Below are positions 1-12,058 of a stretch of 64,000 nucleotides of DNA, one piece after another. This DNA comes from Mytilinidion resinicola. Taxonomy: Eukaryota > Ascomycota > Dothideomycetes > Mytilinidiales > Mytilinidiaceae. The notes beneath the pieces are model-generated. The model was not told the origin of the DNA. It saw nothing but the letters and a program-made list of their open reading frames with translations, and searched no databases. The first letter of the stretch is position 1. Each line of letters opens with the position of its first letter. The stretch spans positions 1,314,233 through 1,378,232 of the forward strand of contig NW_022985449.1 in the NCBI RefSeq assembly GCF_010093595.1, given 5' to 3'. Position numbers and translations under genes: made by a program.

Positions 1-3000
1 TAGGACAACCCACCCTGCCCTTCAAACATTGCTTCAGTGCGGAAAGTGAGCCTTTCAAACAAGCATACATTGAGAGGAACTTCGATATCGATATCATCTT
101 TCGAGACATCGAAGAATTTACGATTGATGGCAAAGCCGCAACCAAAGCGTACACCGCATACGGCGCTTTAGTCCCAATTCCGAAAGATATCGACCTTTTG
201 ATCGCCGGCTTTGTGTGTAAGGATAGATCCATGCTCAATGCTAAGAAGAAAAAGGTCAATCAGAAAGGCCAGACACTCAATACGTTCAACGCGATCCTCG
301 CATACGCCAAAGCTCACCGGCCTTCCATCGTCATCCTCGAAAATATTATGGGTGACCGGAAGGACTGGGAGGAATACAAGAAACGCTACGAGAATGAAGG
401 TTTCGAGTGCAGCTTCGATAATCAATTCGACAACAAGAACTATTATTTGCCTCAGACTAGAAACCGAGGCTATATGATATGCCTGGATCGCAACAAGTTC
501 GGCAAGGGAGTGAAGGAAGCTGTGACCAGGTGGCTCGATTTAGCGAAGAAATTTGAACGAAAAGCGAGTAGTCCACTCACAGAGTTCGTACTACCGGCCG
601 ACGATCCCCGCGTCCAGCAAGCTCGCAAAGAATATCTGGCAAGGAACATTAATCAGGCAGGCAAAAAGGCTGATTGGGAGGTATGTCGCGGCCGGGCTGA
701 AACTGAACGAAGTCATTACAAGCTCGGAGAGCAACGCCCCTTCACCAATTGGGTGAATGGAGGTTCCTGTGTTGCTCCGGACTATGTTGACGGACCATGG
801 CTCAAGCGTCAAGTGGAACGGGTCTGGGACTGCCTTGATGTCCATCTCCTCAGAAACGCAACTCCTCAGAGAGGCTCTTTCGACTCACGCTACAAGATGC
901 GCGTCTGGAATCTGTCACAGAACTGCGATAGATTCAAGGACACTCAGCCATTTGGAATAGCGCCATGTCTCACACCTACTGGAATTCCGTTCATGACAGA
1001 CCGAGGTGCCAGAGCTACTGGCTACGATTTCTTGCTACTGCAGGGTATACCCATTGACAAGATCCTCTTCACCACCGAGACAGATGAACAAATACAGGAC
1101 CTGGGAGGAAACAGTATGGGTTCTACCGTCGTGGGCGTTGTAACGCTCTCGGCTCTAATTGTTGCGTTCAAATCTCTTCCAATTAAAGAGCGTCACACCA
1201 CTCCTCAACTGAACACCCGGCTTTCTCATCCCGCATACCCAACAACAGGCCTTGAGTTACTTGAAAACCGTTCACTGCAAGAGCACCTCCATACCAAAGT
1301 CGATGATATAGAGCGCTTGAAATCGGATGCACTCTCAAGTCGAAGTATGTGCTTTTGTGAGGGGCAAGGGCCATCGGTGTGCAATCTAATCCAACACTGT
1401 GAGTCTTGCAGACACACCGCCTGTACTCTCTGCGCTGGCAGCCCAGTACACGAATATGGGCCTACCCATACTAGCATGAGCACGCGCATGCGCCCACAGG
1501 ATTTTCGACATAAATGGGAAGCTGCCTTTCCTACTAGAGTAACACTCGAGAAGCCGAAAGACTTTGGAAGCATCCGGAAACTATGGAGAGGGACAAAACC
1601 AGCCTTATCTCAGGATTATGCGAATATTGTCACTAGCATCTTTGACAAAGAACTACTATTACAACCCTTCACTCGATCCCGTTCTTGGAAAGTGCGATAC
1701 GACTCTCCCGCGGCCCGACTCGAGCTCATCCTCGCGGAGACTCCCGAGTGGAGGCTCTATGCAAAGGCGTCATCATCCGAGAACATGGATGAAAGCACTA
1801 GGGCGGCATTTGAGCATCCTATAGCTCGTTCAGTCATTACAGATGGTAGACTTCTCCCTACTTCTTGGGAACCTTTCGTTCCTCAGGGACAGAAATTCAA
1901 GATTACGAGTCAACGCTCCGGAGAATTACGACCGTCATGGCGTGCAACATTAGGTCTACCTGAGTTCAAAGAAGAAAAGATGGCCACCGAACTGATCATC
2001 GGCTCACAAAAAGGAGGACTCTCGGGCTTCGACTTCTCTGGGACATACACTCTGCGTCCCAAGTGCGGCACAGCAAAAGGCTACCTTTTCAGGAGAGTGC
2101 TGCCTCCCACTAGAAGCGGTGGGCAAGACGACGTTTTTCTTTTCCTCGATCCTTCACCGCTCGGAGATCCTCGAAATGACTGCTTTGTATTCAGCAAAGA
2201 TCATGGCAGATTACCATGGGGAGAGCAGCGAGAAGTTATAGCTCGCTTGGACCCCGTCTGGGAGCCTCTGGTGGACAATAAATCAAAGCAAGATATCGCG
2301 AAAGTAGAGCACATTACCGCGACTGTGGACGGGGAATGGAGAAGCGACTCATCCTTCTCTGCGACTGTCTTGCCCGTTCACACCAAAATATCTCTTCGGT
2401 CTCCCTTTCCGACGAAGCCATGGGCTGGATTGGCAATAGCAAGGGGTTGTTCGACTTTGGCGACGCTCCTGGAATGCAAGTTCGATCTCCCTAGTCACAT
2501 CAATAGCCAATGGGCTAGCCGCAAACATATTGGCCTCAGAGACAAGTCTTTCTTCGACTCATTCTCTTTTGTTCTTAGGAGAATACAGAGCATGCCGTCT
2601 TTGAACAAGTGGGAAAGTCTGGCAATGCCTTCAGACGAGCACTGTGAAACATGTGCACCAGCCACCCCTACTATTTTGTGGCAATTGAACCCGAAATCGA
2701 AACGGGGCGCTCCTGTTGTGGTACCTTACGAGCATCCCTTGGATGCTATAGGCTTCGAGAAGATGCTCAAAGAACGACCTGCACCGTTCAGGATCGAACT
2801 TGATGTTGGTACCCATGGCGGCAAAATCACCATCAGTCACAACGTTCAGACTATGGTTCATCGTGCTGTCGCTAGGCTTGCCGGCGTCGGGGATTCCCCA
2901 AGGGTGTCTTGGAAACTCATCACCGATGCATACGCTTCCGCAATGCACACGTTCCCACGTTTCACCTTGAAAGATAACGACGAGGACGACCCTGAGGCTA

Positions 3001-5834
3001 CTCCGGATGGGATGAAAAAGCCACTTTTCGAGAAACAGGAACGTTCGCTAGCTTGGATGATCAGACAAGAAGACGATGCTGCACCGCCTTTTACACTCCG
3101 CGAAGTCGAGGAAGCAGCGCTCCCACATCTGAACTGGAGAGCCGAAGTCAAGGCTGAGAAAAATATCCGCATCAGAGGCGGCGTATTGGCAGATAAGGTT
3201 GGATTCGGCAAAACTATCCTGATCCTCGGACTGGCCCAGTCCGAATTTGACAAGAAATCAGATGAGGAAATCATTCGGGAAAACTCGCTGGCAAAAGGAA
3301 AGGGCCCAAGCCTCATTAACATATCCGCTACGCTTGTCGTTGCCTCCGGTAATATTACGAAGCAATGGAGAAGCGAAATCATAACATTCCTAGGAAAGAA
3401 GTATGATGGAAAAGAGACTCTGTTGATTGAAAACGCGAAGCAGCTCGAAAAGCTCTCTGTGGAAGACTTCACATGCGCGAAATTCATTATTGTGCAATGG
3501 AGAGTTCTATTCGATGCAAAATACGTGTCGAGACTGTCGCACTTGACGGCGATGCCAGAGCCGCTCACTACAAACGGGAGAGTCTTCGCTTCTTGGCTGG
3601 ATCAAGCCATATCCCAGCTCCCTACTAACCTTCAAACCCTGAAGCGCGAAGGGATCCGCACATTCGAGGAAGATATTCAACGTCAATACGAACGAAATCT
3701 CGCTAACCCTAAGCTTCACAAGGAGGTAGGTTCCAAGCAGTTACAGGCTTCTACAGGATCCCGATCATCGAAGAGCGTGCAGGAGGGAAACGAGTTAGCT
3801 GATTTGAAATGGCCAGTCTTGCAGCTCTTCAGATACAATCGCATTGTTGTCGATGAATACCCATATTTACAAGCGGAGAAAGGAGGACGAGGTAAAGACA
3901 ACAGCATCGGAGCCTACTTATCGATCACAAGACTTCAACGCGAGAAGATGTGGATTCTCTCTGGCACACCGGATCTTGATGACTTCAGCGATGTGAAGCG
4001 CTTAGCGGCCTTCTTCCAGATCAATCTAGGCGCCGACACGAAAGCTCCTAGTGTCGTTACACGCCGTAACTTGCGAAAGATTGCGGAAGACCGCAGTAAG
4101 ACAGAAGAGTTCCTGAGCTTTCGAGAGAGCAGATCTAATGAGTGGCACCAACGCCGCCATGAATATGCACAGGGCTTCTTAGACAGATTCGCTCGACAAA
4201 ATAAGCCTGACATCAAGAACATTCCATATCAGGAGCATCTCAGCCTATCGAATTTGAACCTTACTCATCGGATACTCTATACGGAATTGATGTATCATTT
4301 TGGATCCAACTCCATGATGATGCCAAGTATTACGGAGGCAGAACACTCCGACAGGAACTCACGCATCAATCGTTCTATTGCCGGTTCTAGAAGCCCAGAA
4401 GGAGCTCTCCTTAAGAGCAGCTGTTTTATCGACGATGTTGGAGATCTACCCACCATTCGGCAGCGAGAATTGGACGATTCGGGACCACAGTTGGAGGCTA
4501 AGATTGTGGAGGCCGAGAAACTGAAGAGGATTTGTGGCAGCGCCGACACCCATTACGGCAACTGGAGGGCCTCCAGGCTCTCGCAACGTGATATATTTGG
4601 CGATCCCATGGTATCAGCCGAAGTTCAGAGCTTCATCAAAAATGCACAAAGCCAAGCGCCCAGTCACCATGACAGTCACTCTCCGACAAATAAAGACATG
4701 CCTCTGCTACGAAAACTGGACGGCCAGATTCGCACAATGGAACGGATATTCCTCTCCAACTCGAGATCTGTTCGATATGCGAAAGCTCTCCACCGTCTTC
4801 ACCGAGCCAGAACTGATGACAAGCTCTCGATCAGGTGTGATAAGTGCCGGATACCCATCCGCAACACCTCTGATCTATTCGTTATCCCAAACTGCGGTCA
4901 TTTTTCTTGCGGCAGATGTCTACACGTCGACATTACCTCAGATATCTGTGTAGTCGAAGGTTGCGATACCAGCTTAGCGGCTTCTCAGCCTATCGGTGTC
5001 GACATCTTCCAGCATGTAGACACGCTACCTGAAAAACCCTCAACCGCAAAGTTGGAAAAGCTGTTCAGCTTCCTCCATATCATCAAAACCGATCAAGTGT
5101 TGCTCTTTGTTCCGGATTACGAGCTTTTGGGACAGATAGACACCGAACTCGCCGTTCGAGGAATCCGGCATTTGGCCATTAAGAAGAATGACGCCGATCC
5201 GGGATCTATCATCACTACCTTTCAAGGTGAAACTCAATATCGAGTACTCGTGCTAAACATTTTTGATGTAAATGCTGCTGGAGTGTAAGTCTCTTCTGGT
5301 TCTAAGTTTGAAGAATAAAATAGCTAACCACAACGAATCAGGAACCTTCAATGCGCTAACCATGTGATGTTTCTTTCCCCATTACTGGCACCGTCCCAGC
5401 ACGAATACGAGGCCAAGATGGAACAGGCCATTGGTCGTGTACGAAGATACGGTCAGAAGAAAGCTGTCCATATCTATCATTTCGCGAATCTGCATACCAT
5501 AGACGTGGATGCCATCCAGCGTCATCACCGGCGATCTGACCAACTAGTCGGATTACTAAGAGAGCCGGAGCTGGAGCCGAAAGTGACCATGGCAAAGACG
5601 AAGGGCAAAGGAAAGGCTTCGTCAAAGAAGGAGGACTCCCTAGAAGGACCTCCGATTCCGGCAGAACCTACACAGCTTGTTACGAACAAGGAAGGGGAAA
5701 TAGTTCTGGTTCCAGTGTCCTGGCTTACTGATTGTGCGAAGGCTGAGGCGGGGAATATCGATCCTGACAGCACAAGCGGTTTCTCTACACTGACAATGTT
5801 CTCCGAGACGTACGGCGCCCTAGAGGAGTTCTAG
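1..5834 (+). CDS. DNMT5: DNMT5-type DNA cytosine methyltransferase with RING and SNF2 ATPase (5' end outside window)
   Basis: The frame is open from base 3, so the gene begins left of the window. Exons are <3-5284 and 5342-5834; the intron (GTAAGT...TCAG) is supported because the join restores the helicase sequence NAAGVNLQCANHV. Domains in order: a C5-methyltransferase (AdoMet-side motif FKHCFSAESEPFKQ at 21-62, catalytic-loop Cys codon 216-218, ENI motif near 339, QTRNRG near 455, GGNSMGSTVVG near 1110); a Cys/His-rich segment (1350-1450); an SNF2 ATPase (GGVLADKVGFGKT near 3177, VVDEYPYL near 3850, LSGTP near 3960); a RING finger (4830-4970); and helicase C with QAIGRVRRYGQ in exon 2. This order is that of the fungal DNMT5 family, an ATP-dependent maintenance methyltransferase acting in the nucleus. 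The family's N-terminal chromodomain, if present, would lie upstream. The loop around the catalytic Cys reads FVCKDRS, unlike the usual family form. Family identification is strong; activity is not shown. Confidence 0.92.
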
Positions 5835-6276
5835 AGCCGCTTCTGTCATATGCGACGGCCAGAATGGGTGGCCGGAAAGGAAGTGTGTTACGCTGGTAAT
5901 TTCGGGTTACTGTTCCACGATCCATTCGGATCTAGGCCTTCCATGCCACCATCCGGGACAAACATACACCCGGTTTGTCTCAACGTGGTCCTTTTATTTT
6001 CCAGCATTGCTCCTTCACAGGCGTTTTCGGCGTTGCTTCATTTCATTTGTCGCTTAGATTAGCATTTGGTACTGGAGCAATCGAGGTAGCGCGGCCAAGC
6101 TAGCACGCAAGCAAACTTGCCCTCGTGTACCTCGGGGTCTTTAATTGCATATCTCTCATCGCATCGTACCGTCCTCTAGCTGATTCTGCGTGATCACCCC
6201 ATCCCCTTGCTATCCTCCGCGTCTACTCCCACACCAATCTGATCCCAACCCTACTCCCAGCGCTCCCAGCTCAACA
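5835..6276. other. Intergenic, DNMT5 3' flank and upstream region of next gene
   Basis: No credible reading frame. The last ~100 bases before the next start are C/T-rich, as is common in fungal promoters and 5' leaders. Confidence 0.5.
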
Positions 6277-8130
6277 ATGGAAGACACCCACCACACCTAC
6301 CACCCCTTCACCCCCCGCGAAACCAACCCCAGCCCCACCCTCCCCTTCCGCTCCCGCACCGGCTTCGAGCGCCGCTACACCGACTTCCCACTCCCCGCAG
6401 ACTGGCTCCCGCACCACCCTTTCGCAGAACCCTTCCTGAACGACACCCCGCCCTACTGGAGCAGACCCCACAACATCCACCGCGAGCTCCCCTGCGGCCC
6501 GCCCCACCACCCCAGCGCCTGGAGCCGACGACGCGGCCACTGCCTCTTCTTCGACCCGCTCTGTCAGCGGCCGGCGCCTGCGTCCGCGGGGTTCCAGCCA
6601 GAGCCGTGGTGGGCCGCGTCGCACGCGCAGAGGGGAGGCAGTTGGGAAGACATGCCGTGGGCGAGTAGTGCGGGCGAGCAGTCCTCGGGGGCTGTCCCGG
6701 ACCAAGGACCGGATATTGATATGGGTGCGAAGGAGCCGGGAGGAGGTGGTGGGGGCAGTAGTGGTAGTTCTGGGTGTCGGTCAGGGTGCGGGGGGTTCGA
6801 GCACGTGAGCAGAGGCGGAAGGGGGGAGGGTATGGCAGCGGGTTGGGAAAAGCACGAAGGAGATGAAGATGGGGGTGAGAGTGATGCTGGGAGCGATTCG
6901 AGCCAGTCTGAGCACGCTACCTTCATCGCGGAGGATTCCTTCCCAACGATGCCGGCGGGTGGGGATAGAGGGTTTTTCGAGCCGCCGCGGTCGGGGAGTC
7001 GGCAGAGTGTGCATGAATTCTTTGGGGAGCAGGCGGATACGGGGACAAGGGTGCCGAGGCCGGTGGGGGAGTTTCCGCCGGAGTATACGGAACCGCCTAG
7101 GTTTCAGCGTGCGCAGGATGCGGAGGGGAGGGGTGGGGGTGGAGAGCAGCAGGCGCAGGGCTGTGGGTGTTCTTGCAGTGGTGCTGGTGCTAGTGGGATG
7201 GGGTACTCGCTCCAAGACGAGATGATCGCAGCGAGGTTAGAGGAACTTGAAGCCCGCGAAGCTCGTGTAAGAGAAGTAGAGGCGACACTTCGACACGCTG
7301 AGGAGATTCTCCGCCAAGAGCGCGAGAGAGTCATGCACGCTGAAGGCAGACTTCGTCAAGAGAAAGCGGGATTTGAAGCACAACGGAACCCATTCAGGCG
7401 CGAATGGCGACGCCAACAGCAACAGTCGAGAAGACAACGGAAACCCTCCTACCACTTCACAGACTCGGATTTCGATATGCTCTCCAGCGACGACGAAGAA
7501 CCTACCTTCAACCGCGGTCCGCCCTTCTTCGGCTGGAATGGCTTCTCAGCCCAACGAGAGCCCTCGCTGGCAGGAGCCGAGCAGGCGTTCGGAGAATACA
7601 ACACCCATTGGGACCAGCTAAGCATCGACGACGCCGCTATCCGCTACCCCACCCCGTCAGGGAGCGGTGGAGATCTCTTAGACGTAGGATCCCGATACAT
7701 GCAGCAGATCACATCCTCCAACCGCTACGCCTGGGCGCCGAAACTCCCCAACTCCAACCTCCCCATCCACCCGCACCAGGTGGTCCGCCACAACATCTTT
7801 GGCTTCTTCATCGCCGCATTCGGGATTCGTCTGCGCTACGCAGTCCTCGAGGGTTTAGAGAACGGGTCCTCGCCGCAGTGGAGGCCTGATTTCCGAAGGG
7901 CTGACCAGGAGAAACTAAAGAAGTTGAGAGATCATTTGAGGAGGAAAGAGCAGAAAAGGTGGCATCCGGATCAGATGAATCGTCGAAAGAACGGGTTCGT
8001 AGGATTGGGGGGGGAGGTGTTTTCGAGGGGGGGCATCTCGATGACTGGGAGAGAGTTGAGGGAGGCTATTTGCTTGGCTATCACGGACTTGAGGCAGGCG
8101 TATGTTGAGACGGCATTGAGGGAGCAGTAG
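6277..8130 (+). CDS. Hypothetical protein with Gly-rich region, coiled coil and WHPD-containing C-terminal domain
   Basis: A single open exon of 617 codons. I chose the ATG at 6277 (context TCAACAATGG); the frame extends upstream but has no better ATG. The N-terminal third is Pro/His/Ser-rich, the next part Gly/Ser/acidic and probably disordered. A strongly charged coiled coil follows at about 7215-7375 (LEELEAREARVREVEATLRH). The C-terminal ~130 residues look folded and contain RRKEQKRWHPDQMNRRKNG, a pattern of charged helix followed by WHPD that resembles the J-domain-like ends of several fungal proteins of unknown function. I do not recognise a named family. The GC-rich third codon positions and a long opposite-strand shadow frame are side effects of composition. 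Confidence 0.75.
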   Translation: MEDTHHTYHPFTPRETNPSPTLPFRSRTGFERRYTDFPLPADWLPHHPFAEPFLNDTPPYWSRPHNIHRELPCGPPHHPSAWSRRRGHCLFFDPLCQRPAPASAGFQPEPWWAASHAQRGGSWEDMPWASSAGEQSSGAVPDQGPDIDMGAKEPGGGGGGSSGSSGCRSGCGGFEHVSRGGRGEGMAAGWEKHEGDEDGGESDAGSDSSQSEHATFIAEDSFPTMPAGGDRGFFEPPRSGSRQSVHEFFGEQADTGTRVPRPVGEFPPEYTEPPRFQRAQDAEGRGGGGEQQAQGCGCSCSGAGASGMGYSLQDEMIAARLEELEAREARVREVEATLRHAEEILRQERERVMHAEGRLRQEKAGFEAQRNPFRREWRRQQQQSRRQRKPSYHFTDSDFDMLSSDDEEPTFNRGPPFFGWNGFSAQREPSLAGAEQAFGEYNTHWDQLSIDDAAIRYPTPSGSGGDLLDVGSRYMQQITSSNRYAWAPKLPNSNLPIHPHQVVRHNIFGFFIAAFGIRLRYAVLEGLENGSSPQWRPDFRRADQEKLKKLRDHLRRKEQKRWHPDQMNRRKNGFVGLGGEVFSRGGISMTGRELREAICLAITDLRQAYVETALREQ

Positions 8131-8762
8131 GTGTAGGATGGGGTTTGCGTGTAGTTAGGCTATGCATGTCTATTATTCGATGCAGAGAACTGAGGATGGA
8201 GTTGCGGATGAGGTCGAGCTCGATGGCACGTGCTCTTACCCCTGACGCGCAACGATCTCCGGCCGGGATGGCCCCTGGAGGGGGTTTATTGACTTGCAGC
8301 CAAGCGGGAACTAGCCCTGCCTCGGTGCGCTGCCACGCGAAATCGATAGATAACGCCGCCAGCCGCTGGTTCTCTCCGTTTCAGCACCGCCAAACTGGCG
8401 TCCGGCGCCGCCATCGACCGTCGGAGGCCCTTGGTGCTGAAGCTGGGCTGTCTGGGCTGCTGCACCTCCAAGCCGAGTTCCAAGTCTTGTTGCGCCTCCA
8501 TTCGGCCGTCCCCCTTTCACGCGTACTCCCCTCTGTCACCTTTCTCTGCGTCGCGTTTTGTACTTCTGCAGCCGCACACTTCCGTTGCCAGCTGTGTCCA
8601 TTCGTTTTCTAGCTTTTCTGTACGATTCACGCTCGTTTACGTCTATCTAATTAATCATTATACCCGTGGCGTGTCAACAGCTTCAAAATATATCCTCGAG
8701 ATTGCACTCCTCATTACCCCCCAACCGCCCTCTCCTCCGATCCGTCCACCACTACATCAATC
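8131..8762. other. Intergenic with probable promoter of the GH128 gene
   Basis: No coding frame is supported. A TATA-like AAAATATATCC lies at about 8685-8695, some 70 bases before the GH128 start, followed by a C/T-rich leader. Confidence 0.45.
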
Positions 8763-9764
8763 ATGCGTCAATCCCTCCTGCTCCCCACCATCCCCCTTCT
8801 CTCCCTCCTCCCCACCGCCCTCGCTACCACGTCCTCCAAACGCGGCCTCGTCTATGTCCCCTCCTCGAAGCACCCGGGCGATGACAAAATCTGGGACTCC
8901 TCTACCTCCGACTTAACCTGGTACTACAACTACGGCTACACGCCGACCACGTCCTTCAGCAACTCCGACCTCGAGTTCGTCCCCATGCTCTGGGGCGCCT
9001 CCGACGCCGACTCCGGCACCCCCTTCCTCGACGCGGTCAAGGCCCAAATAAAGTCCGGCACCAACATCTCCTACGTGCTCGGCTTCAACGAGCCCGACGG
9101 GACCGCCGCTACGGGGGGCGCGGGGATCGCCGCCGACGTGGCCGCGAACGCGTGGATAAAGCAGATCGAGCCTCTTAAAAAACTCGGAGTGAAACTGGGC
9201 GCACCCGCAACGACAGGGTCGCCCGATGGCTTCACATGGCTTACGGATTTCTTCAATTTCTGCGATGGAGGTTGCAATCCGGATATCATGCCAGTGCATT
9301 GGTACGGGAATTTCGAGGGCATGGCGAGCCATATCGGGCAGAAGATGGCGGCGTATCCTAATATGAAGATTTGGGTTACCGAGTATGGTTATCCGGATCA
9401 GGATTTGGAGACGACGCAGCTATTTTATAATCAAAGTTCGGAGTATTTTGATCGTATGGTGTAAGTTTTGCTTTCTATTTTGTCGTACTTGGGAGGAAGG
9501 TGATGGGGCTTCGGATTGGGCTAATTTGGGGATTATAGGAATATCACGCGCTACTCTTACTTTGGGGGTTTCCGGAGCGATGTCTCGAATGTTGGGCCGA
9601 ACGTTGCTATGCTCACGCAGGATGGCAAGCTCACGGATATCGGGAGCTGGTACCTTGGTGGTGTGGCGACGAATAATAAGCCGAAGGGTGCCGCGGGACG
9701 GGTGGCTATCTTTGCTGGTTGGAGTGTCGTTGTTGCGGCGGCGGGACTGTGGACGCTGCTATAA
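8763..9764 (+). CDS. Secreted, probably GPI-anchored GH128 (Asl1-like) beta-1,3-glucanase
   Basis: Exons 8763-9460 and 9539-9764 (GTAAGT...TATAG) give 307 residues. The protein starts with a signal peptide (MRQSLLLPTIPLLSLLPTAL) and ends in a hydrophobic tail (AIFAGWSVVVAAAGLWTLL) preceded by small residues, as expected for GPI attachment. The single catalytic domain has GFNEPD, with Glu110 as likely acid/base, and WVTEYGYP, with Glu207 as likely nucleophile; these are the two signatures of the Asl1-like/GH128 family. Members cut beta-1,3-glucan, so a role in the cell wall or in feeding on glucan is expected. It stands alone, with no co-oriented wall genes beside it. Family assignment is firm; substrate is inferred from the family. 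Confidence 0.88.
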
Positions 9765-10866
9765 GTGCACGGGAGCTCAGCTTATTGTATCGGGAGTTTG
9801 TGTAGATGGTTGGAAACCTTTGGCACTGGCGTTCCGAGGAGTTTCAAGACCTGACAGGTATAATTATTCAATCTCGTGCAATTCATTCATCCCAAGACAC
9901 ATCACACGAGCCATCTAGAAACTAGAGCGTCGATGCTGTGAAGTATCAGTGAGCCTAAGGGAAACGGTAACCTTCAAGTCACATAAACGGAGTCTACCGT
10001 TCAGGCCTCTCATCGTAAAGCACTACCCTGCATCTAAGACATAGAACTAGCTCCCGTTTATACCTCACGGCATTGTCCATGTCCATAGCTCTCATATCCA
10101 GCGTCCGACAATAACACGGCACGATCAAGTCCACATCGCACGGACTGGCTCCACTTTATACATCTTACCACATTGTAATCTTCCTCAAATCCCGAGCGCG
10201 ATCCATAGCGCCCCGGATATTCCATCCTAAAAGACAGTTCAAATCGCGCAGACTCCCTCATCCCTTTGGCCTCGCGTAACGACACCGGACCAGCTCCCAC
10301 TTCATACCCAGATTCCAAAAGTCTAAATTACGGCTCCGGACAATAGTATGCCAAAACTGTATTCAAATCGCACGGACTAGCCCCACTTTGTACATCTCAC
10401 CACACTGTAATCTTCCTGAAAACCCGAGGCTAATTCATAGTGTCCGGAATGTTACATTCTGTATGGGGATGCAAATCGAGCAGACTGGCTTAGGACCTAA
10501 TTCTTGCTCTAATTTACAACCTCCAGCAATAACGCACTATTCGATGGATTTCGGTGCTACACGCCGGGCACGTGGTACATGACGCCGCGCCTAGCAATCA
10601 ACTGTAGAGCGGCTCGAACGGGGAGTACTTGTAACGAAAGACGGCAAAGCGTGAGGGAGGATCTTCAGAACTCGGCCCAAGAAGTCTGTCTGGAGCTGGT
10701 CACTCTGGCCCGGGCTTCTTGATCTGGTATACGAAACACTTTTTATAGCTACCCAACTTAGAGACACAGTGTACGCAGTACCACACCGCAACCAACTCCA
10801 CAGTCGCATCCGCAAGACCTCGCAGCTTCCTCCTTCCTATCGCTGCCCCATCCCATCCAACCCCCG
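9765..10866. other. Intergenic between convergent genes, containing a degenerate tandem repeat
   Basis: This lies between the 3' ends of the GH128 and oxidoreductase genes. Apart from the repeat listed separately, nothing coding is visible. Confidence 0.6.
10058..10520. repeat. Degenerate direct repeat, ~232-bp period with ~108-bp half units
   Basis: The block CGCACGGACTGGCTCCACTT at 10137 recurs, altered, at 10369 (232 bp on). Both are followed by ...ACATCTYACCACAYTGTAATC. Shorter relatives CGCGCAGACT (10245) and CGAGCAGACT (10477) follow each copy after 108 bp. Identity is imperfect throughout, so the repeat is old. No coding potential or terminal inverted repeat is seen. Confidence 0.75.
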
Positions 10867-12058
10867 CTACTCCACCCGACAAATAATCTTCCCCATCGTC
10901 TTATTCGCCTCCATAAGCCTATGCGCCTCGACTACCTCCTCCCACGGAAACACCTTCTCCACAAACACCTTGAACCGCCCATCCACAAACCGCGGCAGCG
11001 CATGCTCCACCAGCGTATCCCGCAACTTCCCCTGATACTCCTCATCCCGGCTCCTTAAACTGCTCCCCTCAAACCTGGCCCGCTTCCATACAAACGCGCT
11101 GATGTCGACCCCCGCGGGCAGTACCGTGCCGCCCAGCATCCCCAGCGTCACAATCACGCCGTCGCGCGCAATCGCGTCCAGGTTGCCCTGGAAGTAGCTC
11201 GCACCGACGAAGTCGATGATGACGTCGACGCCCTTGCCGTTCGTGGCTTTGAGCACCTCGGCGGGCCAGTCTTGGGTGGATGTGTTGAAGGCCGCCGTGG
11301 CGCCGAGGGTGTTGGTGATGAACTCGCACTTCGAGTCCTGGCGCGCCGTGGCGAAGACAGCAGAGGGCGAGTCGCCGAGCGAGAGCTGGATGCCGGCGAT
11401 GGAGACGGACGAGGCGCCCGCGTGCCAGAGGACCGACTTGCCGGGCGTGTAGCAGCCGATGAGGTAGAGGGCTTGGGTTGCGGTGATCCAAGTCTGAGAA
11501 GGAGAGGTTAGCGGGGATGGGATTGGGGAGGGGAGATGCGCTTCTGGAGAGTCAAATCGAATCGTGCGAGAGGGCCTGAAGGTCGGGAGCGAAGGGAGTG
11601 GGGTGGGTGGCTTACCTCTGGAATGCCCGCACACTCCTCCCAACTCAACTCTTTCGGCTTGTGCACTAGCATGTGCGTTGACACGGCAATGTACTCTGCG
11701 TACGCGCCGCCATATGCCAGCCCAAACACCTCGTCGCCTACCTTGAACCCTTTCTCTGGGTCCTCCCCAACGCCCTCGATTATGCCTGAGAACTCCACGC
11801 CCAGGATCTTGCCCGCTTGCGGCGGAAGTGGGTAGTGGCCCTCTCGCTGGAAGAGGTCCATGCGATTGAGTCCGAAGGCCTTGATCTTGACGAGGGCTTG
11901 CGCGGCAGCTGGGACAGGTTTAGGGATCGAGGTTATGAAGAGCGAGTCGGCAGGGCCGGTGCCGCCTTTGATGTCTGGAACATCAGGTTAGTACGGAGTA
12001 TTGGGTAAGCGGGTATAAGGAGGAGGGACTTGCCTACCGCACGGATTGTTTCGGGCAT
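10867..12058 (-). CDS. NAD(P)H quinone oxidoreductase, PIG3/TP53I3-like, MDR superfamily
   Basis: Reading on the minus strand, exons are 12058-12034, 11974-11616 and 11493-10867, giving 336 residues. The N-terminal GroES-like domain includes GLNRMDLFQREGHYP and ILGVEFSGIIEGVG. The nucleotide-binding domain has VLWHAGASSVSIAGIQL and VDVIIDFVGASYFQGNL. The zinc ligands of alcohol dehydrogenases are absent, as in quinone oxidoreductases. The protein probably reduces quinones or enals with NADPH in the cytosol. For intron 1 the only join that gives the family start MPETIRAVDIKGGTG uses a GC donor (AG|GCAAGT) with branch TACTAAC and TTCCAG. The nearby GT donor (GTAGGC) breaks the frame. Intron 2 is ordinary (GTAAGC...CAG). 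Family is firm; substrate unknown. Confidence 0.87.

Noticed and set aside
2858..3568. 236-codon frame on the minus strand inside DNMT5
   Set aside because: It is the reverse shadow of the SNF2 region, whose plus-strand translation has conserved helicase motifs.
10867..12058. Secondary metabolite cluster around the oxidoreductase, hydrolase and SDR
   Set aside because: No PKS, NRPS, terpene synthase or transporter is present and housekeeping genes lie between them.
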